From JANYIP01 sp031394045 (GTDB lineage Bacteria > Actinomycetota > Actinomycetes > Prado026), in the NCBI GenBank assembly GCA_031394045.1, contig JANMWN010000271.1:1-9253 (forward strand): DNA of 9,253 nt, written 5' to 3'. The notes beneath the pieces were generated by a model. The model was not told the DNA's origin. It searched no databases and worked only from the letters and a program-made list of their open reading frames with translations. The position numbers and the translations under genes are program-made. Below, piece after piece: positions 1 through 7,051 of this stretch (position 1 is the stretch's first letter; the number at the start of each line of letters is the position of its first letter).

Positions 1-95
1 AACGCCCGGTCCAGATCCACCAACACCGACTCCACCAGCACGGCGCCACTGGCCGTAGTGGGGGTCGCCGAAGGGGCCAGCGCGGTGATCGACAT
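1..95 (-). CDS. 5' end of an unidentified protein (truncated by the window edge)
   Basis: An ATG at 95-93 opens a frame that stays open for 31 codons to the window edge and begins MSITALAPSATPTTASG, followed by a stretch ending in LVDLDRA. An AGGG at 103-106 lies 7 bases upstream, a reasonable ribosome binding site. Codon use is GC-rich and fits the left-hand genes. The family cannot be identified from 31 residues. The Ala/Leu/Asp-rich start and the upstream TTGTGGACAAC-like sequence weakly recall actinobacterial DUF222/HNH endonuclease genes, but this is only an impression. It would be transcribed away from the unknown gene at 241-2031, in the same direction, after a gap of about 145 bases. 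Confidence 0.45.
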   Translation of the reverse strand, partial: MSITALAPSATPTTASGAVLVESVLVDLDRA

Positions 96-131
96 ACCCA
101 GACCCTAGATCACCCCACCGACAAGAAGTCG

Positions 132-161
132 TTGTCCACAAGCACTTTCTCGCCATCCACA
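132..161. promoter_or_regulatory. Two DnaA-box-like 9-mers in the intergenic gap
   Basis: TTGTCCACA at 132-140 equals the DnaA-box consensus known from high-GC actinobacteria. CCATCCACA at 153-161 fits its degenerate form. They have the same orientation and start 21 bases apart, inside the 145-base gap between two minus-strand genes. Two boxes are far too few for a chromosomal origin. They could be DnaA binding sites that affect the downstream gene, or chance. A small inverted repeat (GTCAA-CCC-TTGAC, 170-182) lies next to them. No convincing -10/-35 pair was found. Confidence 0.25.
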
Positions 162-240
162 GACCGTCAGTCAACCCTTGACAAACACCTGCGGCCGACG
201 TACGCGGTCGATCGGCGCTCTGGTCAGGATGCCCGCCGCG

Positions 241-2031
241 TTACTGCTTGGTGAACACCAGGAAGTCGCTCTCCGGCAGGGGCGAGCTGTCTCCGGTCGT
301 GAGGAGCAGGCTGGCCGACGCCGACAGCTGGTACCCGCACGGCGGCAGACTGGCGATCAGCACCACGTTGTTCGCCGCGTCGAGCAGCGCCGTCACCTGA
401 CCGGCGTAGTCGGCCGACACCGGTGGCAGCGCGTAGTGGTACGGACCGCCCGGACCGGTCACCCCGATCGAGACGCCACCCAGATTGGGGTGGGCCGCGG
501 TGTAGTCCACCGTCAGAGCGTTGGTGATCTTGGCGCAGCCGTGGCCGATCAGCTCCTGCACGTCGAGGCTGACCACCCCAAGCTGACCGTCGAGCCTGGT
601 CGGCACCCACGAGCCCTGCTTCTGCACGTGGTTGTAGACCGTGTTCGCGATCGCGAGGCGGTCGCAGCGGCCGGCCTCCACCGCGGTCGAGGGCGCGGCA
701 GCCGACTGCCGGATCACCATCCGCAAGGTGAACAGCTGGTCGGTGGCCAGCCCGGCCGGCGCGGTCGGGTTCCCCGCCGTGATCGCCGCCAGGTCATAGG
801 TCTGGGTGGACAGCAAGCTGCTGGCCAGCCCGAGCAGGTTGTTGTTCGGCGCGAACAGCCCGGTCAGCAGGTTGTTGTCCTGCGGCACCGTGATCCAGCC
901 GTCGGCGTCCGGTGTCACCGCGATCTCGTCGGGTCCGTCGACGCCGAGCAGCACGACGGCTTTGGTCTCGACCCCGCTGAGGGTGAACCGCTGCCAGGTG
1001 CCGATCTGCATCCGCGACATCTGCGCCTGCAGGACCGAGTTGGTACCCGTGGTCGACGTCTCGAAGCGGTACGCGAGCGGCTGCCCGCCGAGGGTGCGCC
1101 CCAGGACACCGTTGAGCCGCAGGTTGGAGTAGAACGCGCGGTGGTCCCCCACGGTCCGGCCGTTGCCGCCGGGACCGCTGTCGATGGCCGTGAGCAGCTT
1201 GTAGCCACCCACATGGTCGAACCACGGGTACGGCTCGGTGACCGGCGGCTGCTCCTTGACGCAGAGGTCGACGCACAGGCACGGCCCCACGTTCTGCCGG
1301 TCCGGCTGCCGGCCCCGCGCACGCGGCTCGGCCAGCAGCGCGCCGCTCGGGCCGTCGATCCGGAAGTACACGTCCGGCCCGGGCACGAGCTCGAAGTTGA
1401 TCCACGGCGAGAAGGGCGTACGGGTGAACTGCTCCGTCGTGTAGTCGATCCGGAAGTGACCGCTCGTGCTGGTGGTCGCCGACCCCAGGGCGTCGTCCTG
1501 GAGCCAGTCGACGTCGAACGCCGACACCTTCACGCCGGGTACGGGTACGTCGGTGCCGCACACGGTCACGTGGCCGCAGATCGTCCACCAGCCGAACAGC
1601 CCGCGGATCGCGCACCAGTAACGGAAGGGGATCTCATACTCCCAAGCGGCGACGCGTACGTCCTCACGCTCGCGCCACTGGGGAGCCAGGGTGGTCAGGG
1701 CCACGGTGAGCGGCCGCGGGGGCACCGGGTGCCCGGTCAGCGTTCCGCAGTAGACGTCGACCTCGAAGGCCTCGCCCTCGTAGCCGGAGCCGATCTCGAC
1801 ACTGAAGCTGCCGTCCGCCGCGAGCACGGTCTCAGCGAGCAGCCGCGACTCGCGCTCGCGCGCCTCTTCTTCGGTGAGCACCGTCGCCGTGAGCTTGGGG
1901 TCGGCGGCGGCCTGGTGACTCACCCGCGAGGCGTCCCCCGTGCGCACGAGACGCAAGGTGGCACCGGCCAAGGGCTCGGTGCAGTCGTCGCAGATCCAGC
2001 CGATGATGCGGCCGTTCAGTTGGTAGGACAT
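241..2031 (-). CDS. Cys-rich protein of unknown function with tandem transthyretin/carboxypeptidase-regulatory-like domains (596 aa)
   Basis: I do not recognise a named function. The chosen start is the ATG at 2031 (MSYQLNGRIIGW), because GGAG at 2038-2041 sits 6 bases upstream. An in-frame ATG at 2109 lacks such a site. Residues ~5-110 look like one beta-sandwich of the carboxypeptidase-regulatory/transthyretin type. Residues ~150-230 form a second, with PVPGVKVSAFDVDWLQDD, then TSTSGHFRIDYTT and GPDVYFRIDG. The remaining ~330 residues are beta-rich and end in a possible Ig-like segment. At least 12 cysteines are visible, among them CDDC (14-17), C140, C152, C158 and the cluster CLCVDLC (251-257). 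There is no signal peptide or membrane segment, so the protein is probably cytosolic, or exported by an unknown route. It follows the MFS gene after ~115 bases that contain hairpins, and may have its own promoter. Similar proteins are known to me only as hypothetical. Confidence 0.8.
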   Translation of the reverse strand: MSYQLNGRIIGWICDDCTEPLAGATLRLVRTGDASRVSHQAAADPKLTATVLTEEEARERESRLLAETVLAADGSFSVEIGSGYEGEAFEVDVYCGTLTGHPVPPRPLTVALTTLAPQWREREDVRVAAWEYEIPFRYWCAIRGLFGWWTICGHVTVCGTDVPVPGVKVSAFDVDWLQDDALGSATTSTSGHFRIDYTTEQFTRTPFSPWINFELVPGPDVYFRIDGPSGALLAEPRARGRQPDRQNVGPCLCVDLCVKEQPPVTEPYPWFDHVGGYKLLTAIDSGPGGNGRTVGDHRAFYSNLRLNGVLGRTLGGQPLAYRFETSTTGTNSVLQAQMSRMQIGTWQRFTLSGVETKAVVLLGVDGPDEIAVTPDADGWITVPQDNNLLTGLFAPNNNLLGLASSLLSTQTYDLAAITAGNPTAPAGLATDQLFTLRMVIRQSAAAPSTAVEAGRCDRLAIANTVYNHVQKQGSWVPTRLDGQLGVVSLDVQELIGHGCAKITNALTVDYTAAHPNLGGVSIGVTGPGGPYHYALPPVSADYAGQVTALLDAANNVVLIASLPPCGYQLSASASLLLTTGDSSPLPESDFLVFTKQ

Positions 2032-2037
2032 GACCAT

Positions 2038-2041
2038 CTCC
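2038..2041 (-). promoter_or_regulatory. Ribosome binding site that decides the start of the Cys-rich protein gene
   Basis: On the minus strand GGAG lies 6 bases before the ATG at 2031. Other in-frame ATGs occur at 2037 and 2043, but both are too close to this site or overlap it, and 2109 has no comparable site. This supports MSYQ as the N-terminus. Confidence 0.55.
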
Positions 2042-2050
2042 ATCCCCGTT

Positions 2051-2064
2051 CGGGAGTGTTCCCG
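2051..2064. promoter_or_regulatory. Inverted repeat just upstream of the Cys-rich protein gene
   Basis: CGGGA-GTGT-TCCCG is a perfect 5-base inverted repeat with a 4-base centre, about 20 bases before the start codon at 2031. It could be an operator or a hairpin in the 5' leader. There is no other evidence for either role, and short GC repeats are common in DNA of this composition. Confidence 0.25.
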
Positions 2065-2106
2065 TGCCGAGGAGGAGCCCTGGGGCGGCGCGGCTGATAC
2101 CGCTGT

Positions 2107-2144
2107 CACCCATTCGGGTGGTCGGGTCCGGCCGAGCGCGGCCG
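2107..2144 (-). terminator. Two short GC-rich hairpins after the MFS gene (possible terminator)
   Basis: CGGCCG-AGCG-CGGCCG (2129-2144) lies three bases beyond the MFS stop codon at 2147-2149, and CACCC-ATTC-GGGTG (2107-2120) follows it. Both could fold in the minus-strand transcript. No U-tract follows either stem, so they would be non-canonical terminators, as is common in high-GC Gram-positives, or only attenuating structures before the next gene at 2031. Confidence 0.3.
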
Positions 2145-2146
2145 CT

Positions 2147-3589
2147 CTAGCCGGCTGCGGGCTCTGCGCGTACCCCGGCGTACGTCGATGGGATCGTCAG
2201 CGCCGCGACGACCGCGCCGAGGACGAGCAACCAGGCACAGATCAGCATCGAGGTCCGGTACGCCGGGGCTAGGGTGAGCGGGTCGGTGAGGCTCGAACCC
2301 ACGCCAGAGACGAGCGGCAGCGCGGCGACAGCGAGGAGCCCGGCGGTCCGCGCGACAGCGTTGTTGACGCCGCTGGCGACCCCGGCATAGCGATCAGGTG
2401 CAGCCGCCAGGGCGGTCGCGGTCAGCGGAGCGACGGTCAGCGACAAGCCCAGCCCGAGCACCACGACCGCGGGCAAGACGTCCCCCAGGTACGAGGCGCC
2501 GACGCCGATCCGGGACAGCAGGACGAGTGCGCCGGCGCACACGAGCGGTCCGACGGTCATCGGCAGCCGGGGGCCGATCCGGGTCGAGAGAGCGCCGGCC
2601 CGCGCGGAGAGCAGCAGCATCAGCGCGGTCACGGGCAGCAGCGCGATCCCCGCGGCCAGAGGGGCGAAGCCGCAGACCACCTGCAGGTTGATGACGACGA
2701 AGAAGAAGACGCCAGCAAGCGCGGCGTAGACGGCAAACGTCACGAGGTTGACGGCGGTGAAGGTCCTGGCGGCGAAGATCGACAGCGGGACCATCGGGTG
2801 CGAGGAGCGGGCCTCGGTGACGACAAACCCGACCAGCGCAAGTCCTCCCAGCACCAAGGCGAATACCACCGCGACGCTGGACCCACCGCCGGACCACGCG
2901 GTCAGCCCGTACGTGACGCCCCCCAGCCCAGCGGCACCCAGCAGCGCGCCAGCGATGTCCAGACGATGCTTAGCGTTCGGGTTGCTCGACTCGGGGACGT
3001 GCCGACGCGCGACCAGGAAGACGGCGATCGCGATCGGGACATTGATCAGAAAGACCAGGCGCCAGCTGGACACCTGGACGATCCAGCCGCCGAGGAACGG
3101 CCCGATCGCCCCCGCTACGCCGGCCAGGCCGGACCAGGCACCGATGGCCCGCATCCGGTCCGCGTCGACGAACGAGGTCTGCAGGATGGCCAGCGCACCC
3201 GGCGCGACCAGCGCGCCGCCGACACCCTGCAGCGCCCGGGCGGCGACCAGCAGGCCGATGCTGGGCGCGAACCCGCAGAGCAACGACGCGATCGCGAACC
3301 AGGCCACCCCGATCAGGTAGACCCGGCGGCGGCCGAAGCGGTCACCGAGCGAGCCGCCGAGCAGGATGAACGAGGCCAGGGTCAGGGTGTAGCCGTTGAC
3401 CACCCACTGCAGACCGGCGGCGCCAGAGCCCAGGTCGTGACCGATCCGCGGGAGCGCGATGTTGACCACCGTGCCGTCGATGAACGCCATGCCGGAGCCA
3501 AGGACAGTGGCCAGCAGCACCCACCGGCCAGCGACCTCGCCGTACCTGACGTGACCGGGGGGAAGCGCGCATCCCGGGGCCCGCGGCAC
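2147..3589 (-). CDS. MFS exporter, DHA2 (14-TM drug:H+ antiporter) family, 480 aa
   Basis: A polytopic membrane protein of the EmrB/QacA-like DHA2 family, expected to export drugs or other small amphipathic molecules in exchange for protons; the substrate cannot be predicted. Visible signatures are FIDGTVVNIALP in helix 1 (~36-47, the family's acidic residue), motif A GSLGDRFGRRRV (79-90) between helices 2 and 3, and the antiporter motif C region GVAGAIGPFLGG (~157-168) in helix 5. The length and repeated hydrophobic segments fit 14 helices. The start is a GTG at 3589 that shares its G with the TAG stop of the transpeptidase (TAGTG). No good ribosome binding site precedes it, so translation is probably coupled to the upstream gene. 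Composition matches its left-hand neighbours. Family assignment is secure; substrate and start are less so. Confidence 0.9.
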   Translation of the reverse strand: MPRAPGCALPPGHVRYGEVAGRWVLLATVLGSGMAFIDGTVVNIALPRIGHDLGSGAAGLQWVVNGYTLTLASFILLGGSLGDRFGRRRVYLIGVAWFAIASLLCGFAPSIGLLVAARALQGVGGALVAPGALAILQTSFVDADRMRAIGAWSGLAGVAGAIGPFLGGWIVQVSSWRLVFLINVPIAIAVFLVARRHVPESSNPNAKHRLDIAGALLGAAGLGGVTYGLTAWSGGGSSVAVVFALVLGGLALVGFVVTEARSSHPMVPLSIFAARTFTAVNLVTFAVYAALAGVFFFVVINLQVVCGFAPLAAGIALLPVTALMLLLSARAGALSTRIGPRLPMTVGPLVCAGALVLLSRIGVGASYLGDVLPAVVVLGLGLSLTVAPLTATALAAAPDRYAGVASGVNNAVARTAGLLAVAALPLVSGVGSSLTDPLTLAPAYRTSMLICAWLLVLGAVVAALTIPSTYAGVRAEPAAG

Positions 3590-4830
3590 TAGAGGGCGCT
3601 GCCCGCCTGCCAGGCGGACCAGCTGAGGTTCCAGTCCGTGTAGCCGTTGCCCAGCTCGAGCGAGCGCTGCGAGTGCACGTACTTGACCACGTCACCGACC
3701 CGAGAGATCGAGTAGAACCAGGCGGCGTTGGCCTGGCTCATTCCGGTGCAGCCGTGGCTCACGTTCTCCTTGCCCTGGTGGGCCACCGACCAGGGAGCAG
3801 CGTGCACGAACTCGCCCGAGTAGGTCAGCCGAAGCGCGTACTCGACCTTGAGGCGGTAGGCGTCCGGGCTGTCTACGGGGATGTCGACCGTGGTCGAGTC
3901 CATCACTCGGAAGCGTTCCTTGGTCATGATGACCTTGGTACCGCCACGGGTGAGGAAGCCCGCCTTGCCGGTCGTGATCGGGATGACCCTCAGCACCTTG
4001 CCGTTCCTGGTCACCGTCATGGTGTGGTTCGTGACGTCCACGGTGCTCACCAGCGCGTCGCCGATCTCGAACGCGAACGTGCGGTCGCGGTCCCCCCAGA
4101 CTCCCCCGCCGGCGTCGACACCCGTCAGGTTCAGCTCGACCGTGACCTTCTCACCAGCCGGCCAGAACGACTTGGGTCGAAAGTGCACGACCTTGCTGGA
4201 GAACCAGTGCCACGCCCCGTCGACCGGCTGGGACATCGTCACGCGCAGCCGCGCCTCGACGGCGGCCCGGTCGGTCACCGCGGAGGTGAAGGAGACCATG
4301 ATCGGCATCCCTGCACCCACCAGGCTCCCACCCCCGGGCGTGACGACGGTACGGAGCACGGCCTTGGGCTTGAGCGTGGCGAACGACGAGGTCACGGTCC
4401 TGCTCACGCCACGGCTGTCGACCGCCTTGGCGTCGACGACGTAGCTGGTCGACAGCCGGAGCAGGCCAGGTGCGGCGGTCCAGGACATCCCGTCGGCGCT
4501 CAGGGTGCCGGCCAGCGGCTCGCCCCCCGACTTGGCCCGCACGACGACCGAGGTGAGCATGCCGAGGGTGGCCTTGACCTGGACGGCCGCGTCGGGGCGC
4601 ACGGTGGACCGGGCGGCGGGCGAGATGGCCACCGACGCGAGCGAGCTCGGCGGTGCCGTGGAACCTGCGGGCGCGGCACTCGGGTTCGCCGCACCGAGCC
4701 CGCGGGCCGGCCCCGGCGACGAGCATGCGGTCAGGACCGACACCAGGGCACACAGCAAAACGAGCCCGGCCCTCGCAAGGGCCGAGCTGTCAGTCGGTGG
4801 TCGTGCTGTGAGCAGACCCCCCGGTCTCAT
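3589..4830 (-). CDS. L,D-transpeptidase (YkuD domain) lipoprotein with Ig-like domains, LdtMt2-like, 413 aa
   Basis: Predicted to form 3-3 cross-links in peptidoglycan at the outer face of the membrane. The ATG at 4830 is chosen because AGGGG at 4839-4843 lies 8 bases upstream. The longer open frame to 5025 would overlap ctaF and encodes implausible sequence. The N-terminus has a hydrophobic stretch (~21-33) and the lipobox VLTAC, with lipidated Cys36. Two Ig-like segments follow: SPAARSTVRPDAAVQVKATL near the start of the first, and VVTPGGGSLVGAGMPIMVSF near the start of the second. The C-terminal catalytic domain contains FVHAAPWSVAHQG (H343) and SHGCTGMS with His359 and nucleophile Cys361, followed by an AAWFYS stretch and GDVV, as in mycobacterial LdtMt2. 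All key catalytic residues are present. It lies 44 bases after ctaF and overlaps the MFS gene by one base, so it is probably co-transcribed with both. Confidence 0.92.
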   Translation of the reverse strand: MRPGGLLTARPPTDSSALARAGLVLLCALVSVLTACSSPGPARGLGAANPSAAPAGSTAPPSSLASVAISPAARSTVRPDAAVQVKATLGMLTSVVVRAKSGGEPLAGTLSADGMSWTAAPGLLRLSTSYVVDAKAVDSRGVSRTVTSSFATLKPKAVLRTVVTPGGGSLVGAGMPIMVSFTSAVTDRAAVEARLRVTMSQPVDGAWHWFSSKVVHFRPKSFWPAGEKVTVELNLTGVDAGGGVWGDRDRTFAFEIGDALVSTVDVTNHTMTVTRNGKVLRVIPITTGKAGFLTRGGTKVIMTKERFRVMDSTTVDIPVDSPDAYRLKVEYALRLTYSGEFVHAAPWSVAHQGKENVSHGCTGMSQANAAWFYSISRVGDVVKYVHSQRSLELGNGYTDWNLSWSAWQAGSAL

Positions 4831-4874
4831 CGCGTGCGCCCCTGCATGTCCTCGAAATGCCCGGATCCCGGCGG

Positions 4875-5273
4875 TCAGCCCGCCGCGTGGTACCCACGGT
4901 AGTACTCGAAGACGAATCCTACTGCCGAGCAGATGAGCATGAACAACCCGAGAACCGTCAGCCACCACCCGAACGCGAACCCGGCGCACATCAGCGCGGC
5001 CGAGAACGCAGTCGGCAGCGGCCACCAGCTGTGCGGGCTGTAGAAGCCGTACTCGCCGGCCACCTCGGAGATCTCGCCGTCCGCGCGGTCCTCAGGACGG
5101 GGGCCGAAACGGGCGGACAGCCGCAGCATGTAGAACGCGATGGCCAGGGCCAGACCGCCGGACAGGATCAGTGCTGTCGTGCCGACCACCTCGTGCGAGA
5201 GCAGCCCGTAGACGGTGGCGACGACCGCGAAGAACAGCGCCATCACTGCGAAGATCAGGCCTTCGATCTTCAC
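4875..5273 (-). CDS. ctaF: Cytochrome c oxidase subunit IV, actinobacterial type (132 aa)
   Basis: A small accessory membrane subunit of the actinobacterial aa3 oxidase. The protein begins MKIEGLIFAVMALFFAVVAT. It has four hydrophobic segments, roughly residues 5-25, 30-50, 85-105 and 107-125. The loop between the second and third pair carries EVAGEYGFYSPHSWWPLP, which is characteristic of this family. The length of ~132 residues is typical. The start is a GTG at 5273 overlapping the ctaD stop as GTGA. No strong ribosome binding site is visible, so translational coupling to ctaD is likely. Its position directly after ctaD is the usual actinobacterial order and supports an actinobacterial origin for this part of the window. 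Confidence 0.93.
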   Translation of the reverse strand: MKIEGLIFAVMALFFAVVATVYGLLSHEVVGTTALILSGGLALAIAFYMLRLSARFGPRPEDRADGEISEVAGEYGFYSPHSWWPLPTAFSAALMCAGFAFGWWLTVLGLFMLICSAVGFVFEYYRGYHAAG

Positions 5274-7051
5274 GCGCGATCACCGCCGGACCCGTCAGAG
5301 CCGCCGGGACCGGTACCCACTGCAGCCGGGACCGGGACAGCCGGAGCCGGGCGGTGCGGTGCGAACTCGGGGTGGTGCAGGTCGAAGGCCGGGGACTCCG
5401 ATCGGATCCGGGGCAGTGACACGAAGTTGTGCCGCGGCGGCGGGCAGGAGGTCGCCCACTCGAGCGACCGGCCCCATCCCCACGGGTCGTCGACGCCAAC
5501 AAGCGGAGCGTGCTTGGCGGTCTTGTAGACGTTGTAGAGGTACGGCAACGTCGAGGCGCCGAGGATGAACGACCCGATCGTCGAGATCGTGTTGAAGGTC
5601 GTGAACCCGTCCGCCGCCTGGTAGTCCGCGTACCGGCGCGGCATGCCCGCGACGCCGAGCCAGTGCTGGATCAGGAACGTGGTGTGGAAGCCGACGAACG
5701 TCATCCAGAAGTGCAGCTTGCCCAGACGCTCGTCGAGCATCTTGCCGGTCATCTTCGGCCACCACATGTAGAAGCCGCCGAACATGGCGAACACTACGGT
5801 CCCGAACACGACGTAATGGAAGTGGGCGACCACGAAGTAGCTGTCGGAGACGTTGAAGTCGAGCGGGGGCGACGCGAGGATGATGCCGGTCAGACCGCCG
5901 AAGAGGAACGTGACCAGGAAGCCGATCGCCCACAGCATGGGTGTCTCGAAGGTCAGCGAGCCGCGCCAGAGCGTGCCGATCCAGTTGAAGAACTTCACAC
6001 CTGTGGGTATGGCGATCAGGAAGGTCATGAACGAGAAGAACGGCAGCAAGACCGAGCCGGTGACGAACATGTGGTGCGCCCACACCGCGATGGACAGTGC
6101 CGCGATGCCGAGAGTGGCGAAGACCAGGCCCTTGTAGCCGAACAGCGGCTTGCGGCTGAAGATCGGGAGGACCTCCGAGACGATGCCGAAGAATGGCAGC
6201 GCGATGATGTAGACCTCTGGGTGACCGAAGAACCAGAACAGGTGCTGCCACAGGATCGGGCCGCCGTTCGATGCGTCGAAGATGCGCGCCCCGAACGCCC
6301 GGTCGACCTCGAGCGAGAGCAGCGCCGCGGCCAGCACCGGGAAGGCCAGCAGCACGAGCATCGAAGTGACGAAGATGTTCCAGGTGAAGATCGGCATCCG
6401 GAACATCGTCATGCCGGGGGCGCGCATGGTGAAGACCGTGGTGATGAAGTTGACGCCGCCGAGGATGGTGCCCAGGCCGGACAGCGCCAGACCCATGATC
6501 CACAGGTCCGCACCGGCGCCCGGGGAGTGGATCACATCGTTGAGGGGTGCGTAGGCGAACCAGCCGAAGTCGGCGGCGCCCCCAGGAGTCAGGAAGCCCG
6601 CCACGACGGTGAGCGAGCCGAACAGGAACAGGTAGAAGCTCAAGAGGTTCAGCCGCGGGAACGCGACGTCAGGCGACCCGATCTGCAACGGCATGATCAC
6701 GTTGGCGAAGCCGATGAACAGCGGGGTCGCGAACATCAGGAGCATCAGGGTGCCGTGCATGGTGAACAGCTGGTTGTAGAAGTCCGGCCCCATCAGCGTG
6801 TTGTCGGGCCGGGCCAGCTGCAGGCGCATCAGGGCGGCAAGCAGGCCGCCAAGCAGGAAGAACACCAGGGTCGCGGCGATGAAGCGGCGGGCGATGGTCT
6901 TGTGGTTGACGGCGGTGAACCAGCCGAGGAAGCCCGGGTCGTCGCTCCACGTGCGGTCCAGCGCCATGGCCTCGGGCGAACCGGGGCCTGGGCCGTCCTT
7001 CAGCCGCGGCGCTGCCTCGCGAATCTCCTGCGCAGTCAGCGCGCGCCTCAT
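5270..7051 (-). CDS. ctaD: Cytochrome c oxidase subunit I, apparently chimeric (593 aa)
   Basis: Catalytic haem-copper subunit: reduces O2 to water and pumps protons in the cytoplasmic membrane. Ligands are all present: His99 (FTMHGT) and His412 for the low-spin haem, His410 for the high-spin haem, and His277, His326 and His327 for CuB. The cross-linked Tyr281 and proton-path Glu279 (GHPEVYIIALPFFG) and K-channel Lys354 are also present. The ATG at 7051 overlaps the coxB stop (ATGA) and has GGAG 8 bases upstream. A longer frame upstream is only a shadow of coxB. From residue ~101 to the end (LMLLMFATPLFIGFANVIM, DDPWGWGRSLEWATSCPPPR) the protein is typically actinobacterial. Residues 1-100 (MRRALTAQEIREAAPRL, FLGWFTAVNHKTIARRF) instead resemble the proteobacterial subunit I that follows a cytochrome-fused coxB. 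Downstream of the switch, the Lys, Asn and Gln codons I read are AAG, AAC and CAG. A Pro/Ala/Gly-rich tail (~565-593) follows the conserved end. Confidence 0.93.
   Translation of the reverse strand: MRRALTAQEIREAAPRLKDGPGPGSPEAMALDRTWSDDPGFLGWFTAVNHKTIARRFIAATLVFFLLGGLLAALMRLQLARPDNTLMGPDFYNQLFTMHGTLMLLMFATPLFIGFANVIMPLQIGSPDVAFPRLNLLSFYLFLFGSLTVVAGFLTPGGAADFGWFAYAPLNDVIHSPGAGADLWIMGLALSGLGTILGGVNFITTVFTMRAPGMTMFRMPIFTWNIFVTSMLVLLAFPVLAAALLSLEVDRAFGARIFDASNGGPILWQHLFWFFGHPEVYIIALPFFGIVSEVLPIFSRKPLFGYKGLVFATLGIAALSIAVWAHHMFVTGSVLLPFFSFMTFLIAIPTGVKFFNWIGTLWRGSLTFETPMLWAIGFLVTFLFGGLTGIILASPPLDFNVSDSYFVVAHFHYVVFGTVVFAMFGGFYMWWPKMTGKMLDERLGKLHFWMTFVGFHTTFLIQHWLGVAGMPRRYADYQAADGFTTFNTISTIGSFILGASTLPYLYNVYKTAKHAPLVGVDDPWGWGRSLEWATSCPPPRHNFVSLPRIRSESPAFDLHHPEFAPHRPAPAVPVPAAVGTGPGGSDGSGGDRA
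6749..6778 (-). other. Putative breakpoint between proteobacterial-like and actinobacterial-like ctaD
   Basis: These 30 bases encode YNQLFTMHGT (residues 92-101), which contains the haem-binding His99 and is nearly invariant in subunit I of both lineages. Upstream the protein resembles proteobacterial sequences; immediately downstream it reads LMLLMFATPLF, as in actinobacteria, where the proteobacterial form I remember has TMMFLFAVPVM. A shared stretch of this kind is where either homologous recombination or a false assembly join would occur. The lineage assignment rests on remembered family sequences, not on a search. Confidence 0.5.

Noticed and set aside
178..2097. Long plus-strand open frame of about 640 codons opposite the Cys-rich protein gene
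   Set aside because: Its translation is Arg/Gly/Val-rich without any recognisable motif, and the minus-strand frame has domain structure and a good ribosome binding site. Long antisense frames are expected in DNA this rich in GC.
2138..2150. GCGGCCGCTCTAG, which resembles a cloning-vector polylinker (NotI-XbaI)
   Set aside because: The match is limited to 13 bases, the flanks do not continue as a vector, and the bases are explained by the MFS stop codon and a hairpin arm.
4831..5025. N-terminal extension of the transpeptidase
   Set aside because: It would overlap the end of ctaF and place an Arg-rich stretch before the lipoprotein signal. The ATG at 4830 gives a normal lipobox protein.
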